Assembly: GCA_963082975.1 (NCBI GenBank)
Contig: OY720344.1
Location: 33,038,033-33,102,032 of the forward strand
Direction: 5' to 3'
DNA length: 64,000 bases
Source: Labia minor
Taxonomy: Eukaryota; Arthropoda; Insecta; Dermaptera; Spongiphoridae
Part shown: piece after piece, positions 24,524 to 36,244 of the stretch
How positions within the stretch are numbered: the first letter of the stretch is position 1
Layout: each line of letters begins with the position of its first letter
Program-made: the position numbers and the translations under genes
Notes under the pieces: generated by a model
What the model saw: only the letters and a program-made list of their open reading frames with translations
Database searches by the model: none
Told to the model about the DNA's origin: nothing

Positions 24524-26402
24524 TTTTATATTAATCTTAAATTAACAGACCTTAACCCTTTTATATATTTGTCAATTTCAAGCCAATGTTATTTTAATTA
24601 TATTGATTATTATTGGTTAAAGAAAAATCTTAGAAAAATATTTAAAATATTATTTATTTCATTATATCTGTAGTTTTTTATTTTTTCGAATAATCCACAT
24701 TCAATTGTTTTAAATAGAAGAACAGGAAAACGAATTGTTTATTTTCTCTTTGAACTTTGGAAAGATTTAAAGTTCAACACAGAAATAAACAAATCCGTCC
24801 TAGACAATATTTTTAGAATTCTAGTAAACCTTGATAAATAGGGAAGTATCGAATGATTAAAACAAATATCTGTAATTTTTTTTTAATTTTCTAAAATAAA
24901 AAATTTTGAATAATATATTAACAGAAATGATTAATTTGTTTTATCATTTTCAAGTCATTGTTAAATCTAATATAACTGAAATATAATATGTTTTGTAATT
25001 GTAACACCACATTTCTTCTTGTTCAGACAAACTCTTTTAGAATTTAAATTTAAACAAAATTAAATTAATCTGATTAATTGAATGAATTTGAGTTTGAATT
25101 TTAACTTTTTAATCAAAAAATAGTTTTCAAGTTTTTTCGAAAAAATTTTCTATGTAATTTTAAGGAAAATTAATATAAATATAAATAATTTAAATTAATT
25201 TATAGGTAAATTAGATTTATAGTATTTTTTGAAATTATATAATTTATAACTATTCCAGATGATGATTAGGGATCAAGGAGAGTGATAATCTCTATTTATG
25301 AATGTAACTAAGCTTAATTTATTTTGTTTAATAAATAAAGAGAATATCCACAAGCAGTAGTAGGAAGAAATTTAAAATTGATAACTTTTATAAATGAAAT
25401 TGAAAATTTCATTTATTTATTAAATAAAATTTAACTTTTATGACAAAAATCACTACTATTATTAATGTTTATTACCAAGATGAGTCTATAGTTCAGAGTA
25501 ATTATCTATTATATATATTTAACATTAATAAAGACTTACCAACCTATGAACCATGTTGTTTTATCAAAGAAATATATCTTATTAAAAAAATATATTAAAC
25601 ATTGATAGAATTAATGAGCTTAACTAGAATATAAATGTTTGCTATTGAACAATATCCTTTTCTTCCCCCCTCCTGTGATTGTAGAGGGGGGGGGGTTAAA
25701 TTTCTTCGAAAAAATTGATTTTTATATTTTTTTAAAAGTTACAGGAACAAATAGGATGATACTGATAAAATTACCATATTTTTATATTTAAAAGAGGGCG
25801 CACAAAATTTTTTTTACTTATATAAACGTAAATTTTAATAATATAATGAATTATTTTATAAATTAATATAATTTTAAATTTTCCTATTTAAGGGGGATAG
25901 TTGCTCAAATATCCTGGAACTCCTCCCCCAAGCCCTTATTCATAGAGCTCACACAACCGAGTTCTCATTTTTGTACGATCAATGAAGCATATTATCCATC
26001 CCTCTTTTTTTTTTTGAATTAATTCTACTTGGCAAATATCTACCCCAAGTTTTGTCCTACATCCCTTTTGTCTCATTTCTGGATTTTTTTTCTCCCGCTA
26101 CCACATTTATAATATTACTATTAGCATCATTAAAACAAGAATTCCAAAACATTCTTCAAATTACCTTATTATTGTGACGTTAAAAATATTTAAGAAAAGA
26201 ATATTACGCCTCTATTAGATAATGAAATTTTAATAACTTCCTTACTCTAATACTTAATTAATAAGTATTATTTTCCAATTGATATAAATACAAAATGTTT
26301 AAATAACGATTGGGATCTAGAGTTTATTTGTTTAATCTTACTAAACTAATTAAATTTAATTCTTTTAATAAATTTATTTTTTAATTTTTCAATTCATTTT
26401 TT

Positions 26403-26901
26403 ACTATCTCCCCAGAGATAGTATTGCGATCACTAAAATTGTGTGGGTGTGGGTGTAGGTGTGACAAGATTACGCAAAAACAGTTTGAGCTAGAATCATG
26501 AAATTTGGCATTATTCAAAATTCGTAGTTTTCTATCAACATTTTAGAAATGTAGCTCAACCTGAAGAGGGTCATTACCTACAAACGTTTTGATTTTTTTT
26601 CCTCTAAAGTGACCGATAAAATAAAGAAATATGTTTGATAGTTTTTCACATGATTAAAAATTGTATAAAACTGCTATAGATAGAATTTCAGCTTGATTGA
26701 ATCGCTGGAAGTACCAGAATTAATTTTTTAACACCAACACTTGACGTGGTGCCACCAACAAAGAGCCAAAAATGCGCTTGTTTAATAAATATTATTTATT
26801 AATTTTAATTTATAATTTATAATTAATTAAATTTAATTTAAATATAATATATGTTATTTAATTCAATTCAAATTGCGAGATAGTCGAGTGGAGACACTCC
26901 A
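26403..26901 (+). repeat. Family C inverted-repeat element, copy 1
   Basis: The left end has ACTATCTC / GAGATAGTATTGCGATCAC and the right end AATTGCGAGATAGTCGAG followed by a small perfect hairpin TGGAGACACTCCA. It contains the TGACCCTC / GAGGGTCA and GAAATTTGG stretches seen in the inverted copy at 38318-38893. Non-autonomous, class unclear. Confidence 0.75.
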
Positions 26902-28081
26902 GATTTGTTTCATTTTCTTTCTGTCCTATACATCCTATAAGTATAATAATTATATTTTATGTTTACAAAGTTCAAAATCTAATTGAACTTATAGATACGA
27001 ATAGCTAATCATTTTGTTAAATTAAAAAAACATTAAGTAATATATATTTTTTATATAAATATTTTCCTAATGGATCTTTAAAAGCAAACGATTGATAAAA
27101 AAAAATTACCTAATTCTTTAATGATAAATAATATTAAATTGTTCTCTACATAATTTTTTTATCTAATATTTAGTCTCATATTAACTCGTATATATCATGT
27201 ATATTTTATATTTAAAACAAAGTTGTATTATTATATATTATAATATGATTATAAATTATTTCTGTTGCAGTTTGCTGGAAATTAAGTACAAATAGATTAG
27301 ACATATGAATATAAAAAAATATTAATTAAATAACACTTCTATAAATTGATGTGGAAGGAAGTTTGTTCATTTATATGCTTATCTGGCATTAACAAAGATC
27401 ACGTAAAGAATTTTATCTAATCTTTAAAAAAAAAAGAATTTTCTAGAACAATCTGTTACATATATGCTTATTTCAATTGATCACTAATAGATTCAATTAA
27501 GTAAATGAATATACCCATTTCAAACATCTCTTTTTTTTAAATATATAAGCTTAAAATTTCATTTTATTTTGTCTGAAAATATATTCCATGCTATCTGTAT
27601 CTATTGATATTTATGATCGTATGAATGGAACCTTGACAAATCAATCTAGGCATTATATTTGTGTTATAATATTTGTATACATTTGACTTCTCTAGTAAGA
27701 ATGAGATAGGCCCATTTAGTACTAAATCCTGAATGCCAAGAGCAAATAAAGCAATTTATGAGTTTGTATTCAATAAAACTTCCGTTTTGACGTGCATGAA
27801 CATTTGCTTTTTATACTTTTTTCATTTACACATTCAATGTTAACATTTAAATAGGTATTTTGATGAATATTATTTGAATAGAGAATGGAGGGATATTACA
27901 AAAAAAGAACTTTTTTGATTCAAACATTTCGTGATTGAGATAGATTTATTTAATACTAATATTGAAACAGTTTTTAGTTCAGGCCTGGTCAACCCTAATA
28001 ATCTTATGAACCACTGAAAATGCATTATATACCCATGAATCATATACTACTCTTGCTATCTATCTATCTATATATATATAT

Positions 28082-28819
28082 TGTCGTATATGAAATATAA
28101 GGGGGTAGGTATTTTGTAAGAAAATTTGGGTTTAAAAAAATAAGTTTAATTAATTGGTAGCACTCTGGATTGAATTTAGAATAATTAAAAAGGGTTATTG
28201 AATCCGCGTAGGTTGATATGGGAAATAATAAGATTGAATAGGTTCAATTTGAAATGCTTATATAAAATTATAACAAATTATTTATTTAATAAAACTAGGA
28301 GACTTAAATTTACAAAATAGATAATAATGAAATTAATATAAAATAGAACATATTGAAAGGTACCGTAAAATAGAAATATAAATTAAAAGAAATTTAATTT
28401 ATATTTTAGCAATTGCAATTATAATTAATTATTAATTATGAAAGTGTTATCACTTAGCATGAAAGAAAGGAATGGAGAGTTCATTGGAGACTTGAGTCCT
28501 GATTGTCTTCCTGCGGATTTAACTGGAACATCTATTGTGCAGCAACATTTCTCAAAAAGGGGTTGTGTATGATGTCCTTCCTGCAGGGATATGTATGTCT
28601 CCCTCCAATGCCTGATCAAGACTAACTCAAATATCATTTTCACCAATAATGAAACCTTTCCCCCACTTTGAACACATGGATGGGTCCCTGTACATGTGCA
28701 GACAACATGTCCCATGACCAATCGTCTTTTTCTTAAATTTAGCACGTGTTCAAAAATGAAAGTTCTAGCTTTCTCACCCTTATATACATAAAAACTATTT
28801 TTTAGGATTATATATTACA
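28082..28819 (-). repeat. Intact LTR of element A (3' LTR in element orientation)
   Basis: Near-identical to 30571-30836 joined with 35707-36182; the outer 90 bp differ most. On the minus strand a TATA-like TATATAAGG (about 28777-28785) sits near the LTR start, which suits an LTR promoter. A 106-codon minus-strand frame (28425-28745, GTG start; first ATG about 10 codons in) is open in both LTR copies with one residue changed. It resembles nothing I know. Confidence 0.8.
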
Positions 28820-29264
28820 TCCTTTAGTTTATGGAAAAAAAAAAAATTTAAATGAAATGCATAATATTTTTTTTTTTATATATAATTATTAAACACAATG
28901 TTTTTCACTTAAGTATCTTGCACAAAAATTATTATTTAATATCACTGCACTGAACACAAACACTTAAATTTTCACATAACAATAACAGTAATTTATATAT
29001 TTTTTTTTTTTTTTTTATATTACATCAAATGGTTTAATTTTCTTATTTAATTTTTCGAAATTCTATTTCTTATAAATTCAAGCAAATTGTTTTTATTTTT
29101 ATTATTATTTTTTTTTTTATTAATTATCAAATCGAATTTATTTGGATTACCTTTGTGGTCGGTGGATATCGAAAAGGAATTTATAACAATTAATACAATT
29201 TTGCACTCTTTCTAACTATTAAGGTACCTCCTAAAACTAATAGAGAAGAAAAAAAAAAATAAAC

Positions 29265-30224
29265 TTATATTATAATATGCCGAAATAAAACAAATTTATA
29301 CAATTTAAATTTAAATTTTGTCCACGCCCGTCTTAAATGATATTTCCATTTCTTTGATATCTTTCTCCTTATCTTATTAATGTGTGGAGAAAGTGACGGG
29401 GCTATTTGCCATGATCTAATATAATTTACTAACACAATATGATATTTAATTTTGAATACCAATACGAATTGATTTATATAAAAAAATTTGGGAGGTTTGC
29501 ATTGCTTCGAACGCCTCGAACCGTGCGACGTCATGTTTCCATTATATATTTTTATTAAAAATTTCGTTGATTTTACGCCCGTGAATTTTTTAGAGGAGAT
29601 TCTTAAGGAATTATAGTTGTTATTTACCCTAATATAAATGGGCCTAAGGGGGGTGTGGGTTTTCACTTTATCAATTGCCTTATTTGCACTTTTTATTTTT
29701 AGTTTCTTTTGTATTTCTTTGCTGGACACTACTCCTACAATAACAATAGGCATATCCTTCCAATGGCTTACCTGTGCTGGCTCAATGGAAATTATCTTTA
29801 ATGGGTCAACTTGCATCTTTTTCTTTGTCATTTCTTTATTGTTATTCCTATTTGGACTTTTTGCAATTTGAATATTGTTAATAGACATTGCCTCCGGGGC
29901 CTGGTCAATGCTTTCTTTTAAATTCAATATTCCTGGTACCTGCACTATTATTTCACTTTCTCTATTTTCCAATTCATTATTTATTTCTTTAATTTTGTCT
30001 GACTTGGGTATATTGGATATTAACGATACATTTACATTTTGACCCTCTATTTTTTCGATTTGATGATGGTTATTTTCTTTTAAATTTTGCCTATTTGTGC
30101 TTGCCTCCCCCGTTCTGTTTAAATTAGTATACATTAGGTCCAGAATTTGTTGGAGCATTTCCTTTACACTAGGTTCCTTAGCCGTTTGCATTTTATTATT
30201 ATTATTATTATTACTTTTATTCAT
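29265..30224 (-). CDS. ORF of LTR element A, gag-like by position
   Basis: A 319-aa ORF fills the internal region of element A. It opens with an asparagine run (SNNNNNNK), then a glutamate/asparagine-rich part, and ends in a very basic tail (KIRRKISKKWKYHLRR and on). No zinc knuckle, protease or polymerase motif is visible. By position it may be a degenerate gag, but no family is recognised. The first 190 residues look like real coding sequence; the AT-driven C-terminal part may be read-through after a frameshift. Confidence 0.45.
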   Translation of the reverse strand: MNKSNNNNNNKMQTAKEPSVKEMLQQILDLMYTNLNRTGEASTNRQNLKENNHHQIEKIEGQNVNVSLISNIPKSDKIKEINNELENRESEIIVQVPGILNLKESIDQAPEAMSINNIQIAKSPNRNNNKEMTKKKMQVDPLKIISIEPAQVSHWKDMPIVIVGVVSSKEIQKKLKIKSANKAIDKVKTHTPLRPIYIRVNNNYNSLRISSKKFTGVKSTKFLIKIYNGNMTSHGSRRSKQCKPPKFFYINQFVLVFKIKYHIVLVNYIRSWQIAPSLSPHINKIRRKISKKWKYHLRRAWTKFKFKLYKFVLFRHIII

Positions 30225-30570
30225 TAATAATCAGAAAGGCATGAAAAACTATATCAATTTTTTACCGCGACAAAAATTGAATATTATAAACAATAGGCAA
30301 TTTGCTTTTAATTTTCCAGAAATAGAATCCCGCAAAATCAACTAATATAAGAAGTCAAAATCAAATAAATCCGACAAAAATTCAATAAAACAGAAAAAAA
30401 AAAATTTTTTTTTTTTTTTTTAAATAAAAAAAAATTAAATTGAATTTTTCACAAAAAGAAAAAAAATATTTCAAACTATTAATATTAATATATAAACTGA
30501 ACGTATCCAATTTCACTTTGCCAAATCAACCATTTCCAGTTTTAATTCAATTCGAGGTGGAAGACCTCCA

Positions 30571-30836
30571 TGTCGTATATAAAATATAAAGTGGGTGAGG
30601 TATTTTATAAGAAATAATGTGTTAAAAAAAATTAGTTTAATTAATAAGTAGCACTCTGGATTGAATTTAGAATAATTAAAAAGGGTTATTGAATCCGCGT
30701 AGGTTGATATGGGAAATAATAAGATTGAATAGGTTCAATTTGAAATGCTTATATAAAATTATAACAAATTATTTATTTAATAAAACTAGGAGACTTAAAT
30801 TTACAAAATAGATAATAATGAAATTAATATAAAATA
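30571..30836 (-). repeat. Left part of the interrupted LTR of element A
   Basis: It matches 28082-28347 and stops exactly at the element B insertion point. It resumes at 35707. The intact copy shows that AAATA at the junction was the target. Confidence 0.85.
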
Positions 30837-31656
30837 TGTCAAAGCATATATCGTGACAATTCCAGTCCTAACCTCGATTGATTAAAATCAGATCTTATTA
30901 GTCCTGTCCTTGGCACAGCAATTACCTCTTCGATAAAAGCTGAAATAATCAGGGGCCGTTAACTTCCGATGAGGGTGCAATTCAAGATATCAATGAATAA
31001 AGAAACTTAGACTTCTCCTTAACAATATTTTAATAAATGAATATCGACAAAATAATAGATATTATGAAATAATACAAGTGAAATGTTTAGATGTAAAAAT
31101 AAATATAAATATAAAGAATGAATAGTGTAACCAAATCCTGGGTATTGTAGAAATGGCATCCAATGATACTTAAGCGAAGCAGATGACTCCAAGCCAGTGA
31201 AATTCTCTCCCATATGGTGTGACTCGTGGATGTGGGTCGCCTTGGTTTGTAGTTTGGTAGTGGATGGCGTCTTCCCAATCCGTTTGTATTGTGGATGTGT
31301 TTCTTGTTGAGTTTAATAGAATAAAGGAGAACTAGATTCACTGGAAATGGGTTCTGCTACTGGAATAAGATTTGGATCTACTGGATAAATTGATAGATGG
31401 AAGGACTTGGTTACTTATATTAGGTTATGAGAGGTTGAACATGTTTGAGCCTAGCTGTGGTTGGAGTATAATGGAAGAAGTAGGCTGTTGGATGGTTGTG
31501 GCTAGACTGGCGATATGTGAAATGTGAGGGAAGTGGGAAGATCTCAGAGGTGTTAATTAAGATCACAAACTCCTTTGAGCTACCGGTCTCCCTCTAGAGT
31601 CAGAGAAGGGAAGTAATATTTAAAGCAATCATTTATTCCAATCATTGGCCTAAACA
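30837..31656 (-). repeat. 3' LTR of element B
   Basis: An 820-bp copy with TG...CA ends, matching 34882-35701 at a constant offset of 4045 without any difference I could spot. Two short minus-strand frames inside are not considered genes. Confidence 0.9.
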
Positions 31657-31671
31657 CACTCCCCCCCAAAA
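31657..31671 (-). other. Polypurine tract of element B
   Basis: On the minus strand TTTTTGGGGGGGAGTG directly precedes the 3' LTR, the expected place for the plus-strand DNA primer of an LTR element. Confidence 0.75.
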
Positions 31672-31817
31672 ATTCCCTAAAGCGGAATTTTTCAAATGAG
31701 ATTAACTAAATGTGAACCAATGGTTGTTACCGAATTTAACAATTAACTAATGTACCATTTAGAAATATATATTATATGTCTGAGGTTTCTCTTTGATCAA
31801 TTTGAAAAGAGTAGTTG

Positions 31818-33929
31818 CTAAGGAGGATATTTGGTATAAGCAGGATAAATTAATAACTTCTTGTCTTGTAGGAAGATTCTTATCCTTCTTTTGTACATCA
31901 AATATCCACCTAGGAGTTTTAAAATTGGATTATTGTGTGAAAGCTCAAGAGTGGATGTTCCTAAATGCCTTAGAATAAAATGGTCTTGATTTTTTACATA
32001 TAATAATTTTAGATCTTTCGAATATGTAAATACTGGGGTTGAGGTCAGACTATGAGTCGAAATTTTATATATGTGAGTTGTTCGTGAGAGTTTGTTGATA
32101 TAGATGAACTTAGGCCGTGTGTATGATGATAACAAAATAATTCTAAAATTGGGATATGGTAAACCTAAAGGTATAGATGAATAGGATTTTTCGTGAGCTG
32201 TTAGGGTATTTTGAGTGCCGTATGATAAAATTGATATTGTTGGTTGTAGATTGACTCCAAAATTCCTAAACTTATTTGCAACCTCATTGTACCAATGCCT
32301 ATTCAAATGCAATACTTGGTTCAATCTGAATGTGAATGGAATATGATGCTTTATTGTTTCTGTCAAATATTGATTAGTTCGATTAGCAAAAAGAAGTGGA
32401 GTTGTGATTTTAGAGAAGAGTTGATAAAAGGTATATACGTTGATGGGGGGTATTGGAGTATCGCAGAATAACATTTTTAAATATGCCCTTTTGGTAGGTG
32501 CATATGCGATTGGGAGAAACATTTTCTTGATGTCTGCTGTGACTGTAGAACAATGCATTTGATATCTCATTGAGTTTAATTTGTTTAAAATGTTATTTTG
32601 CAAAATATCTCCAGTTTTGTGAGAACTGTTTATAGAAAAATGGGATGTCAATTTAGTTGTATGATTTACAACCCTTTGAACATGACTTAAACACCTTTTA
32701 TAACTTTCTCGAAGATGTGTGTTAGATTCGCTAATCGAACTTGATTGCCTATTTTGAATTGGATTTGAATGTTCACTAAATTTAAAATCTACTAATTGTC
32801 TAAAAGAAAATGAATATAAATTTTTTGTAAATGATGTTCTAATTAAATCTATAATATGTTTTCTAAATAATATAAGGAATTTTGATTCATGTTGAAGTGC
32901 GATGTCGTGGTATTCGAAATTTTGGAAATAATTGAATTGAATATTGCATAATTTTGATGGTTTCCTAATGAAAGATAAATTATGTTGAAAGTGCCCTGAT
33001 TTAATAATTTTGATCGATGGTTTTAATTCTCGCTCTTTTGGGAGAGGAGGTTTGTGTCGCATGCAATGTGAAAGAGGACATTCGCTTATCTTAGGTGCCT
33101 CCTTACACTTGGGACAGGATATTTGAGGAGTATGAGTTAAGGAGATTCTGAAATTAGTTACAGGTCTGGGGGTCCGGTTGAAGACACCAGAACGTGGAAG
33201 TCGTGTTGTCTGGAGGGTGGAGATTCGGGAATCGGTCCCATGTCTTGGGATTCGGTTGGATACCTCGCGATTCCTTATAGGCATCTCCGAACGTCCAGTA
33301 TATGGTTTTGTTATAGATGATTTATTCAACTGGATGAATGAAAGGACCGATTGATATTCGGGAATAATGTCTTCATTCCCGATGGAGAGAATCCACTTTT
33401 CTTTGAGCTCCGGAGTCATTTTCTGCATGATGATCCGAACTAGAATTGGATTCCATTCCTTTACATTACATTCCAGGATTATTAGTTGCTCAATTATCTC
33501 CTTAAACACAGAATAAAAATAATTAGAGTCTGATATATTGTGCTTTTGTATGGCCTTACATTCTAATAATTTATTTAGCAAGGGAATAATTGTTCTTTTC
33601 CCTTTTACAAAATTATCTTTTAATATGGGAAATGTTGAATTATAATCTTTTGGGCTCAATGAAACAATCAAATCATCAACTACATCAATATATGTGGAGG
33701 CTGATTGCATTAAAATTTTGAAATTGGGATGGTCTTGTAAATGATTTAAAAATATTTCTGCTCGAAATATAAAAGAATCTTTTATTAATTTATTGGCCAT
33801 CTTAATAAACCGTGGTAAATGGATCGAATAAATAGAATTTTTTGTTTTACTGACCATTCCGGTAAAATCATTTTGAGCTGCCTCGAGAACATACCATTGA
33901 TTAGTTAACGATTCTATTGATGGAGCCAT
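31818..33929 (-). CDS. BEL/Pao-like gag plus truncated reverse transcriptase
   Basis: The 703-aa ORF begins at ATG 33927-33929. Residues about 1-205 resemble the DUF1759 gag-like region of BEL/Pao polyproteins. A proline/arginine linker is followed by a cysteine-rich CPKCKEAPKISECPLSHC segment (272-289). Residues about 435-520 resemble the BEL/Pao reverse transcriptase start, with TADIKKMF (464-471) matching its motif A. The catalytic YxDD box, RNase H and integrase are missing, and the tail after about 550 matches nothing I recognise. It is best read as a gag-bearing, pol-deleted protein. A complete BEL polyprotein is several times longer in its pol part. Family assignment is from motif memory, not a search. 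Confidence 0.7.
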   Translation of the reverse strand: MAPSIESLTNQWYVLEAAQNDFTGMVSKTKNSIYSIHLPRFIKMANKLIKDSFIFRAEIFLNHLQDHPNFKILMQSASTYIDVVDDLIVSLSPKDYNSTFPILKDNFVKGKRTIIPLLNKLLECKAIQKHNISDSNYFYSVFKEIIEQLIILECNVKEWNPILVRIIMQKMTPELKEKWILSIGNEDIIPEYQSVLSFIQLNKSSITKPYTGRSEMPIRNREVSNRIPRHGTDSRISTLQTTRLPRSGVFNRTPRPVTNFRISLTHTPQISCPKCKEAPKISECPLSHCMRHKPPLPKERELKPSIKIIKSGHFQHNLSFIRKPSKLCNIQFNYFQNFEYHDIALQHESKFLILFRKHIIDLIRTSFTKNLYSFSFRQLVDFKFSEHSNPIQNRQSSSISESNTHLRESYKRCLSHVQRVVNHTTKLTSHFSINSSHKTGDILQNNILNKLNSMRYQMHCSTVTADIKKMFLPIAYAPTKRAYLKMLFCDTPIPPINVYTFYQLFSKITTPLLFANRTNQYLTETIKHHIPFTFRLNQVLHLNRHWYNEVANKFRNFGVNLQPTISILSYGTQNTLTAHEKSYSSIPLGLPYPNFRIILLSSYTRPKFIYINKLSRTTHIYKISTHSLTSTPVFTYSKDLKLLYVKNQDHFILRHLGTSTLELSHNNPILKLLGGYLMYKRRIRIFLQDKKLLIYPAYTKYPP

Positions 33930-34449
33930 TTTAGATTTTAAATTTTAAATTAACAAAATATAAACAATAATATGAAAAGTGAGATGTATAAATAAATGAA
34001 ATTGGATTGGAAATAGATGGCGTTGATTTAGCTTCCAAATTTTAAATATTCAAACATAAATTTGTGAAATTAAATAAGAATTAACCAAAAACAAATGTTT
34101 AAAATAATTCAATAACAAACTATTTAGTTAATTCAACCATAAAATATTTTGTAATACAAATTTAAAACAATTGAAAACAATATTTTGTATTTATGTAGAA
34201 GATGTGGATTTTTCTATTTTATTTCAAAATATTCAAAAGTTAACTAAACAATTAAATGTGCACGAGAATTAATTTCAAACAGAAATGTATAGACCAAAAA
34301 TATTTTAAAATATAGCTTAATTAATTTTAAATTCACAAACAAATTGAAATTAATTAAGTAGATGAAATAATAAAATGAAGTTAATTTAAAAACTAGTTGA
34401 AACAATTTAATATAATTTAAATTAGATGATATTTTAATCTTAATGGAAA

Positions 34450-34792
34450 CAATATGGCGGAGACCACGTGCTATGCAATTTTTCGAAAGCCAAAATAGTA
34501 TTTAGACTGCACGTGTTTAAAATAAACTTAAACTAATACAGCAAAATGAATTTTAAATTCACAAACAAAATTGAAATTGATTAATTATATGAAATAATAA
34601 AAATAGACTTAATTTTAAAAAATTTGAAACAATTTAATAGTTGAAATTAGATGATAATTTAATTTTAATTTTAATGAAAATTGTATTTTGTCTAAACCAA
34701 TATGGCGGAGACCACGTGATATGCAATCTTTCGAGAACCAAGATGGCGGACACCACGTGACATGCAGGTGTTGAAATGATGCTACCACGTGG
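34450..34792 (-). repeat. ATGGCGGA..CCACGTG repeats in the leader of element B
   Basis: The untranslated leader carries three versions of ATGGCGGAGACCACGTG (about 34454, 34702, 34743). CACGTG palindromes sit at 34465, 34510, 34713, 34754 and 34786. Repeated E-box-like sites here may act in transcription or RNA packaging. Confidence 0.6.
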
Positions 34793-34860
34793 AGGATTAA
34801 CGAAAATCTTATCCTCTCTAATCAAAATAAATCAAACCACACCACAAATCGAACCAAACC

Positions 34861-34878
34861 GTCCCTGTTCGGGCGCCA
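34861..34878 (-). other. tRNA-Lys primer-binding site of element B
   Basis: The + strand reads GTCCCTGTTCGGGCGCCA, the 3' end of a tRNA-Lys including CCA. Three bases separate it from the LTR at 34882. It fixes the element orientation as minus. Confidence 0.88.
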
Positions 34879-34881
34879 TTA

Positions 34882-35701
34882 TGTCAAAGCATATATCGTG
34901 ACAATTCCAGTCCTAACCTCGATTGATTAAAATCAGATCTTATTAGTCCTGTCCTTGGCACAGCAATTACCTCTTCGATAAAAGCTGAAATAATCAGGGG
35001 CCGTTAACTTCCGATGAGGGTGCAATTCAAGATATCAATGAATAAAGAAACTTAGACTTCTCCTTAACAATATTTTAATAAATGAATATCGACAAAATAA
35101 TAGATATTATGAAATAATACAAGTGAAATGTTTAGATGTAAAAATAAATATAAATATAAAGAATGAATAGTGTAACCAAATCCTGGGTATTGTAGAAATG
35201 GCATCCAATGATACTTAAGCGAAGCAGATGACTCCAAGCCAGTGAAATTCTCTCCCATATGGTGTGACTCGTGGATGTGGGTCGCCTTGGTTTGTAGTTT
35301 GGTAGTGGATGGCGTCTTCCCAATCCGTTTGTATTGTGGATGTGTTTCTTGTTGAGTTTAATAGAATAAAGGAGAACTAGATTCACTGGAAATGGGTTCT
35401 GCTACTGGAATAAGATTTGGATCTACTGGATAAATTGATAGATGGAAGGACTTGGTTACTTATATTAGGTTATGAGAGGTTGAACATGTTTGAGCCTAGC
35501 TGTGGTTGGAGTATAATGGAAGAAGTAGGCTGTTGGATGGTTGTGGCTAGACTGGCGATATGTGAAATGTGAGGGAAGTGGGAAGATCTCAGAGGTGTTA
35601 ATTAAGATCACAAACTCCTTTGAGCTACCGGTCTCCCTCTAGAGTCAGAGAAGGGAAGTAATATTTAAAGCAATCATTTATTCCAATCATTGGCCTAAAC
35701 A
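34882..35701 (-). repeat. 5' LTR of element B
   Basis: Twin of 30837-31656; it lies next to the primer-binding site and would hold the promoter. No TATA box is obvious. Confidence 0.9.
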
Positions 35702-35706
35702 AAATA

Positions 35707-36182
35707 GAACATATTGAAAGGTACCGTAAAATAGAAATATAAATTAAAAGAAATTTAATTTATATTTTAGCAATTGCAATTATAATTAATTATTAATTAT
35801 GAAAGTGTTATCACTTAGCATGAAAGAAAGGAATGGAGAGTTCATTGGAGACTTGAGTCCTAATTGTCTTCCTGCGGATTTAACTGGAACATCTATTGTG
35901 CAGCAACATTTCTCAAAAAGGGGTTGTGTATGATGTCCTTCCTGCAGGGATATGTATGTCTCCCTCCAATGCCTGATCAAGACTAACTCAAATATCATTT
36001 TCACCAATAATGAAACCTTTCCCCCACTTTGAACACATGGATGGGTCCCTGTACATGTGCAGACAACATGTCCCATGACCAATCGTCTTTTTCTTAAATT
36101 TAGCACGTGTTCAAAAATGAAAGTTCTAGCTTTCTCACCCTTATATACATAAAAACTGTATTTTTTAGGATTATATATTACA
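35707..36182 (-). repeat. Right part of the interrupted LTR of element A
   Basis: Continues the LTR cut at 30836 and matches the corresponding end of the intact copy to 28819, including the open 106-codon frame (35786-36106). Confidence 0.85.
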
Positions 36183-36244
36183 ATATATATGTTCGTTCCA
36201 TGAAAATTTTGTTTAGAAGTTTTTATTATTAGAGAGTATAGTTA

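Larger units (their letters stand above)
30837..35701 (-). mobile_element. BEL/Pao-like LTR retrotransposon B, internally deleted
   Basis: Two 820-bp LTRs (30837-31656 and 34882-35701) appear identical. They start TGTCAAAGCA, end GGCCTAAACA, and are flanked by the 5-bp target duplication AAATA (30832-30836 and 35702-35706). Read on the minus strand, TGGCGCCCGAACAGGGAC (34861-34878) follows the 5' LTR and is complementary to the 3' end of a tRNA-Lys. A G-rich polypurine tract (31657-31671) precedes the 3' LTR. The 3.2-kb interior has a single 703-aa ORF with gag and a reverse-transcriptase fragment but no complete pol or integrase. The matching LTRs point to a recent insertion mobilised in trans. 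Confidence 0.88.
28082..36182 (-). mobile_element. LTR retrotransposon A (non-autonomous), split by element B
   Basis: Two LTRs of about 740 bp (28082-28819, and 30571-30836 plus 35707-36182) start TGTCGTATAT and end TTATATATTACA. They enclose 1751 bp of internal sequence with one minus-strand ORF. On the minus strand a TGG-starting primer-binding-like stretch (TGGAGGTCTTCCACCTCG) abuts the right-hand LTR at 30570, so the element runs antisense to PRL-1. ATAT flanks both sides but is low-complexity. No reverse transcriptase or integrase is encoded, so it would need enzymes in trans. The right LTR is interrupted by element B. Confidence 0.8.

Noticed and set aside
34861..34878. Exogenous lentivirus suggested by the tRNA-Lys primer site
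   Set aside because: The ORF is BEL/Pao-like, LTRs and target duplication are those of a retrotransposon, and use of tRNA-Lys is shared by unrelated elements.
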